A stretch of DNA of 64,000 nt from an uncultured Acetatifactor sp. (GTDB lineage Bacteria > Bacillota > Clostridia > Lachnospirales > Lachnospiraceae), in the NCBI GenBank assembly GCA_947581865.1, contig CANPWA010000002.1, positions 1-64,000 of the forward strand, given 5' to 3'. The notes under the pieces are model-generated. The model had not been told where the DNA came from. It saw nothing but the letters and a program-made list of their open reading frames with translations, and did no database searches. The translations under genes were made by a program, and so were the position numbers. This document shows positions 51,278 through 59,664 of the stretch, one piece after another. Every line of letters starts with the position of its first letter. The first letter of the stretch is position 1.

Positions 51278-52921
51278 ATGGACAAAATGTGGGAAAACGA
51301 TCATAAACTCAACAAAGAAGGCAGCGGGGAAGAACACAGCGGGGAAGAACACGGGGAGACGGCGCTGGAGGATATAGAGCAGCTTTTGGACGCGCGGGTG
51401 ATACGCGCCATCCGTGAGATGGGGTTTGAAAAGCTCAGCCCCATCCAGCAGCAGGCGATCCCCAGGCTTTTGCGGGGGGAGGATATCATCGGACAGGCGC
51501 AGACCGGAACGGGCAAGACGGCGGCCTTCGGTATCCCTGCCATTCAAAAATGCGATCCCGGTTTAAAGAAGCTGCAGACCATCATTCTCTGCCCTACCAG
51601 GGAGCTTGCGATCCAGGCGGCGGAAGAGCTCAGAAAGCTTGCCAAATATATGCACGGGATCAAGATCCTGCCTGTCTACGGCGGACAGGACATCAGCAGG
51701 CAGATCGCGGGGCTTCGGGGCGTGCAGATCATTGTGGGTACGCCGGGGCGCGTCATGGATCATATGCGGCGCCACACCATCAAGACGGATTATGTAAATA
51801 TGGTGGTGCTCGATGAGGCGGATGAGATGTTGAACATGGGATTCCGCGAGGATATGGAGACGATCTTAGGGCAGGTGGAGCAGGAACATCAGACCGCGCT
51901 GTTTTCCGCGACCATGCCCCGCCCTATTCTGGAGATCACAGGGCAGTTCCAGAGAAATGCCCAAATGGTGAAGGTGGAGGCAAAGGAACTCACCATTCCC
52001 CTGGTGAGCCAGAAATTTTACCGCATTAAGAGCCAGGATAAGGATGCCGCCTGTGTGCGTCTCCTGGACTATTATCAGCCGAAACTCTGTCTGATCTTCT
52101 GCAACACGAAGAAAAAGGTGGACGAGCTTTCTGAAGTATTAAAACGGGCAGGCTATCAGGCGGAAGGGCTGCACGGAGATCTGGCTCAGCATCAGAGGGA
52201 TATGGTGATGGGACGTTTCCGCAACGGCAGCACCAACATCCTGATAGCCACGGATGTGGCGGCGAGAGGAATTGACGTGGACGATGTGGAGGCGGTCATC
52301 AATTATGACATCCCTCAGGATATCGAATACTATGTGCACCGCATCGGCAGGACAGGGCGGGCCGGCAGGACTGGGCGTTCCTTTACCTTTGTGAGCGGCA
52401 GGGAGATCTTTAAGATCCGCGACATCGAGAGAGTCTGCAGGACGAAGGTGGAGGAGAAGAAGCTTCCGGGGGCAGAGAAGGTGCTCAGATCCAAGGCGGA
52501 GAAGTATCTGGATCAGGCATGGGAGCTTCATGAGCACAAGGATATTGAGATGATGAAATCCTTCCTTCAAAAGAAGATGGACGAGGAAGAATGCGATGCG
52601 CTCCTGCTGGCGGCCGTGATGTTGAAATACCAGGTGGGCGATATGGGAGAGGAGATTCCCGCGGACGAGTACCGCACCCGCAGAGAAGAGGGGATCCGCG
52701 GCGGCAGGCGGTCCGGCAGAGCGCAGTCGGACAGAGGCAGGGGAATCCGCGGCGGAAAAGGGCAGCCGGACAGGGGCAGGGGAACCCGTGGCGCCAGCCC
52801 TTTTGGACGGGGAAACGCGGATCGGGACAGACGTGAAGACTACGGGCAGAGGGGAAATTTTGCGGCGGGAGGATTTCGGCGCAGGGCAGACAAGGCATCC
52901 CACAGGAGGAGTGAGCAGTGA
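51278..52921 (+). CDS. DEAD-box RNA helicase, CshA-like, with RG-rich tail
   Basis: The 547-residue protein has all helicase motifs in order: Q motif region SPIQQQAIP, AQTGTGKT (about 76-83), PTRELA, TPGR, DEAD (about 183), SAT, ARGIDV and HRIGRTGRAGRTGR. After a dimerisation-like helical region, the C-terminus (about 465-547) is Arg/Gly-rich, likely an RNA-binding tail. The N-terminus has a short repeat GEEHSGEEHGE. ATG 51278 is selected for GAAGGA 7 bases upstream; earlier starts are possible. It likely acts in RNA decay or ribosome assembly. The stop overlaps the next start (GTGA). Confidence 0.93.
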   Translation: MDKMWENDHKLNKEGSGEEHSGEEHGETALEDIEQLLDARVIRAIREMGFEKLSPIQQQAIPRLLRGEDIIGQAQTGTGKTAAFGIPAIQKCDPGLKKLQTIILCPTRELAIQAAEELRKLAKYMHGIKILPVYGGQDISRQIAGLRGVQIIVGTPGRVMDHMRRHTIKTDYVNMVVLDEADEMLNMGFREDMETILGQVEQEHQTALFSATMPRPILEITGQFQRNAQMVKVEAKELTIPLVSQKFYRIKSQDKDAACVRLLDYYQPKLCLIFCNTKKKVDELSEVLKRAGYQAEGLHGDLAQHQRDMVMGRFRNGSTNILIATDVAARGIDVDDVEAVINYDIPQDIEYYVHRIGRTGRAGRTGRSFTFVSGREIFKIRDIERVCRTKVEEKKLPGAEKVLRSKAEKYLDQAWELHEHKDIEMMKSFLQKKMDEEECDALLLAAVMLKYQVGDMGEEIPADEYRTRREEGIRGGRRSGRAQSDRGRGIRGGKGQPDRGRGTRGASPFGRGNADRDRREDYGQRGNFAAGGFRRRADKASHRRSEQ

Positions 52922-54534
52922 GGGCAAAGGTTGCAAAGATTTTACCCTATGTGATTTTGGGTCTGAGCTTGTCGCTGTTGGTGTTTTTGAATATTTTCTG
53001 CCATGACCACTGGCTGGACTCGGATATGGCGGCGGAGATGATCTTTTCAAAGACGCTGGCGGATGAGGGGCATTTTTTTGCCACGCCGGACTGGTATTAT
53101 TCCACGGAGTTTCGTTTTCTTTATACGCATTGGATTATGGGACCGCTGTTTCGCTGTTTCGGCAGCTGGCATGTGATCCGGGCAGTCACCAATATCCTGT
53201 CCTATGTGCTTGTGCTTGCCTCGTATTTTTTCTGCATGCGGCCGCTTCAGGTCAGAAGGGGGCTGGTGGTAACCACTGCGGCGGTATTGCTTCTGCCTTT
53301 TTCCGAGACGATGATGACCCATATGGGAATGGGGAATACCTATCTGTTTCATGTCATGATTTCGTTTCTGTTCTTTGGATCGTATCTGCGGCTTGCCGGA
53401 GTGGGCAGAACGGGACGGAAGGGAGAGCGCGGCATCCGGATCGTTCTGTATCTGTTGGTTTCTTTGATCTGTGGCGTGTCCGGGGTGAGATATCTTCTCG
53501 CACTGCAGTTCCCGCTGGTGCTTGCGGGTGTGGTTTATCTGTTCCGGTCGGCAGAGTTTGAACGGTTTCGAAGGAACTGGACGGGTGGAGATTTCAAAGA
53601 GCAGTGGAGAAACCTGTGGAAATGCGCCGCCATGAAATATTTAGGCTACAGTCTTCTGGGAGCTTTTGGCAGTGTCGCCGGATATGCCGTGAATGTGTTG
53701 TATGTGAGCAGGAAATATGTGTTTCAGACCTATGACGCCACCAATTTTATCTCCGTGTATCAGGGGGTGTTCTTTGAGCGGCTGCAGAACGCGCTGGGAA
53801 GTCTTCTGATGCTCTTCGGATATATTCCGGACAGAGGCGTGCTGTCCCTGCGGGGTGTGGTGACGCTCGCCGCCTTTGTGATGATCGCCGTGTTTGCCTA
53901 TGTCTGTGTGCAGGCGGGCAGGGGAAGTTATGGCCAAAGGCGGTTTGTGAGTCTGTTTTTGGCGGTGAGTTTCTGCGTGAATCTGTTTGTGTTCGTATTT
54001 ACCACGAGTACCATGGTGCCCAGATATTACATCACTATTTTTATTTTTGTCCTTCCGCTGCTGTGCTTTTATATGGAGAAGGAGGAGCGGTATTTTGACA
54101 GAATGGCAGTGGGTGTGATCCTTTCCCTCTGTCTGCTCCTGGCGGTGGGAAAGACCACACTTTCCTACCTGACGGTGGACAAAAACGCGGACAGGCGGCA
54201 GGTGGCAGAGTTTCTGGAGGATAACGGCTATGAGTTCGGCTATGCCACCTACTGGAATGCCAATATCGTCACGGAGCTCACGGATGGAAAAGTGGAGGTG
54301 GCAAATGTGGGGGACGGAGAACACCTGGAATTTTTCCGCTGGTCCTCACCGATGAAATATTATGAAAACGGGTATGCTCAGGGAGAGGTGTTTCTTCTGC
54401 TGGACGCTGAGGAGATGGCGCAGGCGGCAGGGGCGGATACCGTTCAGAACGGCAGGATCGTCTATGAGAGCAGCGCCTACACGGTGCTGGCATATGACTC
54501 GGCGGAAAGCCTGATGCGGCTGGCAGAAAAATAA
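52918..54534 (+). CDS. Polytopic membrane protein, possibly GT-C type glycosyltransferase
   Basis: The 538-residue protein has about ten to eleven transmembrane helices between residues 6 and 430, then a soluble C-terminal domain (about 440-538). After the first helix a loop contains [13 protein letters not shown] (about 22-34), an acidic motif in the place where GT-C enzymes carry catalytic Asp residues. A conserved-looking [10 protein letters not shown] follows. The family is not recognised with certainty. A GTG start overlaps the helicase stop, and AGGAGG lies 9 bases upstream. Confidence 0.7.
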   Translation: MRAKVAKILPYVILGLSLSLLVFLNIFCHDHWLDSDMAAEMIFSKTLADEGHFFATPDWYYSTEFRFLYTHWIMGPLFRCFGSWHVIRAVTNILSYVLVLASYFFCMRPLQVRRGLVVTTAAVLLLPFSETMMTHMGMGNTYLFHVMISFLFFGSYLRLAGVGRTGRKGERGIRIVLYLLVSLICGVSGVRYLLALQFPLVLAGVVYLFRSAEFERFRRNWTGGDFKEQWRNLWKCAAMKYLGYSLLGAFGSVAGYAVNVLYVSRKYVFQTYDATNFISVYQGVFFERLQNALGSLLMLFGYIPDRGVLSLRGVVTLAAFVMIAVFAYVCVQAGRGSYGQRRFVSLFLAVSFCVNLFVFVFTTSTMVPRYYITIFIFVLPLLCFYMEKEERYFDRMAVGVILSLCLLLAVGKTTLSYLTVDKNADRRQVAEFLEDNGYEFGYATYWNANIVTELTDGKVEVANVGDGEHLEFFRWSSPMKYYENGYAQGEVFLLLDAEEMAQAAGADTVQNGRIVYESSAYTVLAYDSAESLMRLAEK

Positions 54535-54562
54535 AGGAGAGATTGGAAACGGGGGCAGCGAT

Positions 54563-55117
54563 ATGAGGATCGGAATGGGATATGATGTTCACCGGCTGGT
54601 GGAGGGAAGGGACCTGATCATCGGCGGTGTGAAGATACCTTATGAGAAAGGGCTGCTGGGACATTCGGATGCGGATGTGCTGCTGCACGCCGTCATGGAT
54701 GCGCTGCTTGGCGCCGCCGCACTGGGGGACATTGGAAAACATTTTCCGGATACGGATCCGGAGTACCAGGGCGCGGATTCTGTTGCCCTGTTAAAAAAAG
54801 TGGGAGAGCTTCTGGAGGCGGAGGGATATTTTATTGAAAATATCGACGCAACCATCATTGCCCAGGCGCCCAAAATGCGCCCTCACATTGACGCCATGCG
54901 CGAGAAGATCGCCGGGGCGCTGGGCATTGACAGGCGGCAGGTGAGCGTGAAGGCGACTACCGAGGAGGGGCTTGGTTTTACGGGAAACGGAGAGGGAATT
55001 TCCTCCCAGGCAGTCTGTATGCTCACCAGCCCGTTTGACCTCACGGCGCAGGAGACGGGCGGCAGATGCGCCGGCTGCGGCGGATGCCCGGCGGATCTGC
55101 CGCGCGAAAACAGTTGA
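54563..55117 (+). CDS. ispF: 2-C-methyl-D-erythritol 2,4-cyclodiphosphate synthase IspF
   Basis: IspF makes MEcPP in the MEP isoprenoid pathway. The catalytic/zinc ligand motif GYDVHRL (Asp8, His10) and [19 protein letters not shown] (about 33-51) are clear, and [15 protein letters not shown] marks the C-terminal part. At 184 residues it is about 25 longer than usual; the extra tail contains CAGCGGC, a C-x2-C-x2-C cluster not part of the family fold. Its stop codon overlaps the -35 of the next promoter. Confidence 0.95.
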   Translation: MRIGMGYDVHRLVEGRDLIIGGVKIPYEKGLLGHSDADVLLHAVMDALLGAAALGDIGKHFPDTDPEYQGADSVALLKKVGELLEAEGYFIENIDATIIAQAPKMRPHIDAMREKIAGALGIDRRQVSVKATTEEGLGFTGNGEGISSQAVCMLTSPFDLTAQETGGRCAGCGGCPADLPRENS

Positions 55118-55142
55118 CAAACGGCTGCTTTTTGCATATTCT
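55114..55142 (+). promoter_or_regulatory. Promoter of the cys T-box operon
   Basis: Consensus TTGACA (55114-55119) overlaps the ispF TGA stop; a 17-bp spacer leads to TATTCT (55137-55142). Transcription should start near 55149, just before the T-box leader. Confidence 0.8.
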
Positions 55143-55159
55143 TTTAGATAGAAGTGTGA

Positions 55160-55431
55160 CATCGGAATAAAGAAAGGCTTAGAACGGGGAGAGTACTTTT
55201 CGTCCAAGGTGCAAGAGAGGGAGTGTCATAGGCTGCAAGCGCTCCCCGCGGCGGGAAAAGGAAGTGCATCCGGGAGCCGGCTTTCTGAAACGGGATGCGT
55301 CTGCGGCGCAGATGAGAGTAGGAGGGCACGTGGGCGTGCGTTAAACGCGGCGAGGGAAGGGCTTATGCCCTTAAGCAGAGTGGAACCGCGGATAAATTCG
55401 TCTCTGAGAGGAGACGGGTTTATCCTTTTTA
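55160..55431 (+). promoter_or_regulatory. T-box riboswitch leader, cysteine-specific
   Basis: The leader carries the T-box sequence AGAGTGGAACCGCGG (55377-55391) and upstream stem I with the GGGGAGAGTA element (55186-55195) and an AGAGAGGGAG distal region. CTTTTC (55196-55201) pairs with GAAAAG (55255-55260), which places the specifier loop next to GAAGTGCATC; codon TGC at 55265-55267 specifies Cys. The terminator stem is GGATAAA (55390-55396)/TTTATCC (55419-55425), extended by CGTCTC/GAGACG, and followed by T's. Uncharged tRNA-Cys should permit transcription of cysE and cysS. Confidence 0.92.
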
Positions 55432-55484
55432 ATTTGTTTCCCGGAGGGCTGCCGCGATGCCGCAGGATTGTAAATGAGGTGGAT

Positions 55485-56159
55485 ATGGGGATTATCAGGA
55501 ACATACGCGAGGAAATAAGGATTATCAGGGAGAGGGATCCCGCCATTCATTCCGCCATGGAGGTGTTTCTCTATCCCAGCTTTAAGGTTATGATTCATTA
55601 CCGCCTGGCGCACAGGCTGTATCTGAAAGGGCATTATTTCTGGGCGAGGTATATTTCCCAGCGCGCCGCGCGAAAGACCGGCATTGAGATTCATCCCGGC
55701 GCGAAGATTGGGAAAGGGCTGTTCATTGACCATGGGAACGGCGTCATCATCGGTGAGACCACGATCATCGGAGACAATGTGACGCTCTACCAGGGGGTGA
55801 CTCTGGGAGGCACGGGGAAGGAACACGGAAAGCGCCATCCCACCATCGGCAATAATGTGATGATCAGCGCGGGGGCAAAGGTGCTGGGTTCCTTTACCAT
55901 TGGCGACAATTCCAAGATCGGAGCCGGGAGCGTGGTGCTCAGTGAGGTCCCGCCGGGTTCTACGGTGGTGGGCGTGCCCGGGAGGGTGGTGCGCAGGAAC
56001 AATATGGTCCTGCCCCAGGAGACCATGAATCAGACGGATCTGCCCGATCCCGTGCGGGAGGATATCATAAGCCTGCAGAAGGCGAATACGGAGCTCACCA
56101 ACAGACTCCTTGCCCTGGAGGAACAGATGCGCCAGATCCGGCGGGAGGAGAACCGTTAA
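55485..56159 (+). CDS. cysE: Serine O-acetyltransferase CysE
   Basis: CysE makes O-acetylserine, the precursor of cysteine. The 224-residue protein has the short N-terminal helical domain (RDPAIHSAMEVFLYPSFKV) and a left-handed beta-helix with catalytic HGNGVIIGE (about 80-88) and LGGTGKEHGKRHPTIG, ending with a C-terminal coiled-coil-like helix. ATG 55485 follows GAGGTGG; a longer frame extends back into the T-box leader and is rejected. It is the first gene after the cysteine T-box, followed by cysS at 25 bp. Confidence 0.95.
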   Translation: MGIIRNIREEIRIIRERDPAIHSAMEVFLYPSFKVMIHYRLAHRLYLKGHYFWARYISQRAARKTGIEIHPGAKIGKGLFIDHGNGVIIGETTIIGDNVTLYQGVTLGGTGKEHGKRHPTIGNNVMISAGAKVLGSFTIGDNSKIGAGSVVLSEVPPGSTVVGVPGRVVRRNNMVLPQETMNQTDLPDPVREDIISLQKANTELTNRLLALEEQMRQIRREENR

Positions 56160-56184
56160 CAATAGAAGACAAGGAGCAGGGAAC

Positions 56185-57600
56185 ATGAAAATCTATAACA
56201 CATTGAGCAAACGGAAAGAGGAATTTGTCCCCATTGAAGAGGGGAAGGTCAGAATGTATGTCTGTGGCCCCACCGTATATGATCTGATCCACATCGGGAA
56301 TGCCAGACCCATGATCGTGTTTGACACGGTACGCCGTTATATGGAGCATAAGGGGCTGGAGGTCAATTATGTCTCCAACTTTACCGATGTGGATGACAAG
56401 ATCATCAAAAAGGCGATCGAGGAAGGCGTGGACGCCTCTGTCATCTCCGAGCGATATATTGCGGAGTGCAGGAAGGACATGGCGGCGATGAATGTCAGAC
56501 CGGCAACTGCGCATCCGCTGGCAACACAGGAGATCGACGGGATGCTGGAGATGATCCGGACACTGATCGACAAGGGGCATGCCTACCGTGCAGAGGACGG
56601 AACCGTGTATTTCCGCACGCGGAGTTTTAAGGAATATGGAAAGCTCTCCCACAAAAATCTGGATGATCTGAGGGGCGGCAGCCGCTCCCTTCTGGTGTCC
56701 GGGGAGGAGCAGAAGGAGGACGCTCTGGACTTTGTGCTGTGGAAGCCCAAAAAGGAGGGAGAGCCCAGCTGGGAATCCCCCTGGTGCGACGGGCGTCCCG
56801 GCTGGCATATCGAGTGCTCCGTGATGAGCAAGAGATATCTCGGGGATGAGATTGACATCCATGCCGGCGGCGAGGATCTGGTGTTTCCGCACCATGAGAA
56901 TGAGATCGCCCAGTCGGAGGCGGCAAACGGGAAGCCCTTCGCCAGATATTGGATGCACAATGCGTTCCTCAACATTGACAACAAAAAGATGTCCAAGTCC
57001 CTGGGGAATTTCTTCACGGTGCGCGACATCGGTAAAAAGTATGATCTGCAGGTTCTGCGTTTCTTTATGCTGTCCGCCCATTACAGAAGCCCGTTAAACT
57101 TCAGCGCCGAACTGATGGAGGCGGCAAAGAACGGCTATGAGCGCATCGTGACCTGTGTGGAAAACCTGAAATATCTGATGGAGAAGGCGCCGGAGCGTGA
57201 GATGAGCGGGGAGGAGAATACCCTGACGGCGCAGGCAAAGGGCTTTGAGGATAAATTTGACGAGGCGATGGATGATGACTTTAACACCGCGGATGCCATC
57301 GCGGCGATTTTTGAACTGGTAAAGTTTGCCAACACCTATGCGAAGGCTGACTCCAGCCGTGCCTTTCTCGAGGCGCTCAAAGAGGAGATCGTGATGCTTT
57401 CGGACATCTGCGGACTGATCACGGAGAAGAAGGAAGAGGCGTTGGACGGGGAGATCCTGAAGCTGGTGGAAGAACGCCAGCAGGCGAAAAAGGAGAAGAA
57501 TTTTGCCCGCGCCGACGAAATACGGAATGAGCTGCTCGCCAGGGGAATCGCCCTCAAGGATACCAGGGAAGGCGTCAAGATCGAGAGAGTGCAGGGATAA
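56185..57600 (+). CDS. cysS: Cysteinyl-tRNA synthetase CysS
   Basis: CysRS charges tRNA-Cys. The 471-residue protein shows the class I motifs HIGN (about 36-39) and KMSKS (about 270-274), the zinc ligands (Cys in YVCGPTVYD, ECSVMS and HHENE region), and the C-terminal anticodon-binding domain. ATG 56185 follows AAGGAGCAGGG; the longer frame from 56110 overlaps cysE and is rejected. Co-transcription with cysE under the cysteine T-box makes both cysteine synthesis and its use respond to uncharged tRNA-Cys. Confidence 0.96.
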   Translation: MKIYNTLSKRKEEFVPIEEGKVRMYVCGPTVYDLIHIGNARPMIVFDTVRRYMEHKGLEVNYVSNFTDVDDKIIKKAIEEGVDASVISERYIAECRKDMAAMNVRPATAHPLATQEIDGMLEMIRTLIDKGHAYRAEDGTVYFRTRSFKEYGKLSHKNLDDLRGGSRSLLVSGEEQKEDALDFVLWKPKKEGEPSWESPWCDGRPGWHIECSVMSKRYLGDEIDIHAGGEDLVFPHHENEIAQSEAANGKPFARYWMHNAFLNIDNKKMSKSLGNFFTVRDIGKKYDLQVLRFFMLSAHYRSPLNFSAELMEAAKNGYERIVTCVENLKYLMEKAPEREMSGEENTLTAQAKGFEDKFDEAMDDDFNTADAIAAIFELVKFANTYAKADSSRAFLEALKEEIVMLSDICGLITEKKEEALDGEILKLVEERQQAKKEKNFARADEIRNELLARGIALKDTREGVKIERVQG

Positions 57601-57652
57601 AGTGTACAGATGCAGACAGAATACAGATATCTGTCAGGGTTTGGAGAATACA

Positions 57653-58102
57653 ATGTTAGATCTGATACTGAAAAGTTTTGATAGGAAGGAACAGGATATC
57701 CGCACTTATTCGCCTCTGACGCTCGCCTATCTGGGTGACAGTGTCTATGAGCTGGTCATCCGGACGCTGGTGGTGGAGGAGGCAAACCGCGCCGTCAGGG
57801 AATTAAACAAAAGGACGGTCCGGTATGTGAATGCCGCAAGCCAGGCGCGGATGGCAGCTGCGTTAAAGGGCATGTTCACAGAGGAGGAGGCGGACGTCTA
57901 TAAGCGCGGACGGAATGCGAAGCCTGCCACCACGGCAAAAAATGCCACGCTCTCGGACTACCACAAGGCGACGGGGTTTGAGGCGCTGATAGGATATCTT
58001 TATCTTACGGGACGTCAGGAGCGCATGATGGAGCTCATCAGGCAGGGCATGATTTCTTTAAAGGACGGAGAAAAAAATGAGGGACAGACGGATGGAAGAT
58101 AA
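57653..58102 (+). CDS. mrnC: Mini-ribonuclease III MrnC
   Basis: Mini-RNase III matures 23S rRNA in Firmicutes. The 149-residue protein is an RNase III catalytic domain without the double-stranded RNA-binding domain. It has LAYLGDSVYELVIR (about 24-37, with the acidic catalytic residues), RGRNAKPATTAKNAT and DYHKATGFEALIGYLYL (about 100-116, second acidic box). ATG 57653 follows TTTGGAG. It lies between cysS and rlmB, a conserved order in Firmicutes, and overlaps rlmB by 26 bp. Confidence 0.94.
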   Translation: MLDLILKSFDRKEQDIRTYSPLTLAYLGDSVYELVIRTLVVEEANRAVRELNKRTVRYVNAASQARMAAALKGMFTEEEADVYKRGRNAKPATTAKNATLSDYHKATGFEALIGYLYLTGRQERMMELIRQGMISLKDGEKNEGQTDGR

Positions 58103-58868
58103 GAGGATGGATGCCAAAGAGGACGACCGTGTGAGGGAATCCGTCATCGAGGGCAGAAATGCGGTGCTCGAGGCATTCCGCGCCGGGAAACCCATCGACA
58201 GACTCTACATCCTGGACGGCTGTCAGGACGGACCGGTCATGAGTATCCGGCGGGAAGCGTCTAAGCATGACACACCGGTCAGGTATGTGGATAAGGAACG
58301 CCTCGACCAGCTCTCCCAGACCGGAAAGCATCAGGGTGTCATCGCCCGGGCGGCGGCATATGAATACGCCGAGGTGGAGGATATTCTGCAGATTGCCCGG
58401 GACAAGGGAGAGCCGCCCTTTGTTTTTTTGCTGGACAACGTGGAAGACCCCCACAATCTGGGGGCGATCATCCGCACGGCCAATCTGGCAGGGGCACATG
58501 GCGTTATCATTCCCAAAAACCGTGCGGTGGGGCTGACGGCGACGGTTGCGCGCACCAGCGCGGGGGCGCTCAATTACACGCCGGTGGCGAAGGTGACGAA
58601 TCTGGTCAGGACCATCGAGGAATTGAAAAAAGAGGGGATGTGGTTCGTCTGTGCGGATATGGACGGCACCATCATGTACCAGCTGGATCTAAAGGGTGCG
58701 ATCGGTCTGGTGATCGGAAACGAGGGAGAGGGTGTGGGACGCCTGGTGAAAGAGAAGTGCGACATGGTCGCATCCATCCCCATGCGGGGTGACATTGATT
58801 CCCTGAACGCTTCCGTGGCGGCGGGTGTGCTCGCCTACGAGGTAGTCCGCCAGAGGATGCAGGGGTAG
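58077..58868 (+). CDS. rlmB: 23S rRNA 2'-O-methyltransferase RlmB (SpoU/TrmH family)
   Basis: The 263-residue protein is a SPOUT-class methyltransferase that methylates a ribose in 23S rRNA. It has the N-terminal substrate-binding domain (about 18-90, beginning VIEGRNAVLEAFR) and the three SpoU motifs: LDNVEDPHNLGAIIRTANLAG (about 121-140), IGLVIGNEGEG (about 212-222) and IPMRGDIDSLNASVAAGVLAYE (about 233-254). ATG 58077 follows GGACGGAG and overlaps mrnC by 26 bp. It could be called YacO/TrmH family instead. Confidence 0.93.
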   Translation: MRDRRMEDKRMDAKEDDRVRESVIEGRNAVLEAFRAGKPIDRLYILDGCQDGPVMSIRREASKHDTPVRYVDKERLDQLSQTGKHQGVIARAAAYEYAEVEDILQIARDKGEPPFVFLLDNVEDPHNLGAIIRTANLAGAHGVIIPKNRAVGLTATVARTSAGALNYTPVAKVTNLVRTIEELKKEGMWFVCADMDGTIMYQLDLKGAIGLVIGNEGEGVGRLVKEKCDMVASIPMRGDIDSLNASVAAGVLAYEVVRQRMQG

Positions 58869-58882
58869 CCGGGGGAGAAGGC

Positions 58883-59503
58883 ATGGTCAGAGAATACGAA
58901 AATTACAGGCAGTCCACGGATGAAGAACTGATCCACCGTCTGCGCGACGGTGAGGCTGCCGTTATGGATTATATCTGCGAGAAATATAAATCCCTGGTGC
59001 GCAGCAAGGCGAAATCCATGTTCATTCTGGGGGGTGAACAGGAGGACTTGATCCAGGAGGGAATGCTGGGGCTGTTCAAGGCAGTGCGGGACTATGACAG
59101 CGGGAGGGACGCCAGCTTTGCCACCTTCGCGGACTTGTGTATCAGCCGGCAGATGTATACGGCGGTGCAGGCATCCCAGAGAAAAAAACACATTCCGCTG
59201 AACACCTACATTTCCCTCTACGGGGATGACCCCGGGCAGCCAAACGGCGGGGGACGGGACCTTGCGGAGTCGCTTCCGGACCGGGCAGAGCGCAATCCCG
59301 AGGAGCTGTTTTTGGACAAGGAGCGGGTGGATTATCTGGAAAAGCGTATCGAAAAAGAACTCTCCGAATTTGAGAAACATGTGCTGGATCTACATATGAC
59401 GGGCATGAGCTACACTCAGATCGCAAAAGTGCTGGGCAGGGAGGAGAAAGCCACGGACAATGCGCTGCAGAGGCTGAAAGGGAAGATCAGGCGGATGCTG
59501 TGA
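58883..59503 (+). CDS. sigH: RNA polymerase sigma-H factor (SigH/Spo0H)
   Basis: The 206-residue sigma-70 family factor shows region 2 (YICEKYKSLVRSKA, then EQEDLIQEGMLGLFKAVRDYD) and region 4 (GMSYTQIAKVLGREEKATDNALQRLKGKI-type HTH near the C-terminus). In Bacillus SigH controls early sporulation and competence genes. Its place after rlmB (which is 14 bp upstream) matches the conserved cysE-cysS-mrnC-rlmB-sigH order of Firmicutes. Whether this organism sporulates cannot be told here. A terminator follows the stop directly. Confidence 0.93.
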   Translation: MVREYENYRQSTDEELIHRLRDGEAAVMDYICEKYKSLVRSKAKSMFILGGEQEDLIQEGMLGLFKAVRDYDSGRDASFATFADLCISRQMYTAVQASQRKKHIPLNTYISLYGDDPGQPNGGGRDLAESLPDRAERNPEELFLDKERVDYLEKRIEKELSEFEKHVLDLHMTGMSYTQIAKVLGREEKATDNALQRLKGKIRRML

Positions 59504-59535
59504 GGCGGATGTTGAAAAGACATCCGCCTGTTTTA
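59503..59535 (+). terminator. Rho-independent terminator after sigH
   Basis: AGGCGGATGT (59503-59512) pairs perfectly with ACATCCGCCT (59520-59529), then GTTTTA. The stem begins at the last base of the sigH stop codon. The T run is short. Confidence 0.85.
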
Positions 59536-59580
59536 TGGTTCATTTTATATTTATTTAATAACTTTTTGCCGCCCAGCTTC

Positions 59581-59610
59581 TTGACTTTTTCCAGAGAGCG
59601 GGCGTATAAT
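59581..59610 (+). promoter_or_regulatory. Promoter of the RND efflux operon
   Basis: TTGACT (59581-59586), 18-bp spacer, perfect TATAAT (59605-59610). Transcription should begin near 59617, just before a palindromic operator. Confidence 0.8.
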
Positions 59611-59622
59611 CACAACGTAATT

Positions 59623-59640
59623 TCCGACCGACTGGTCGGA
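59623..59640. promoter_or_regulatory. TetR-like palindromic operator of the RND operon
   Basis: TCCGACC-GACT-GGTCGGA (59623-59640) is a perfect 7-bp inverted repeat around GACT, of the GACCGACTGGTC type often seen before TetR-controlled efflux genes. It lies a few bases downstream of the predicted transcription start. No matching regulator is adjacent within the window. Confidence 0.75.
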
Positions 59641-59664
59641 CGAGTGTATCGGAGGAGAGATGAG

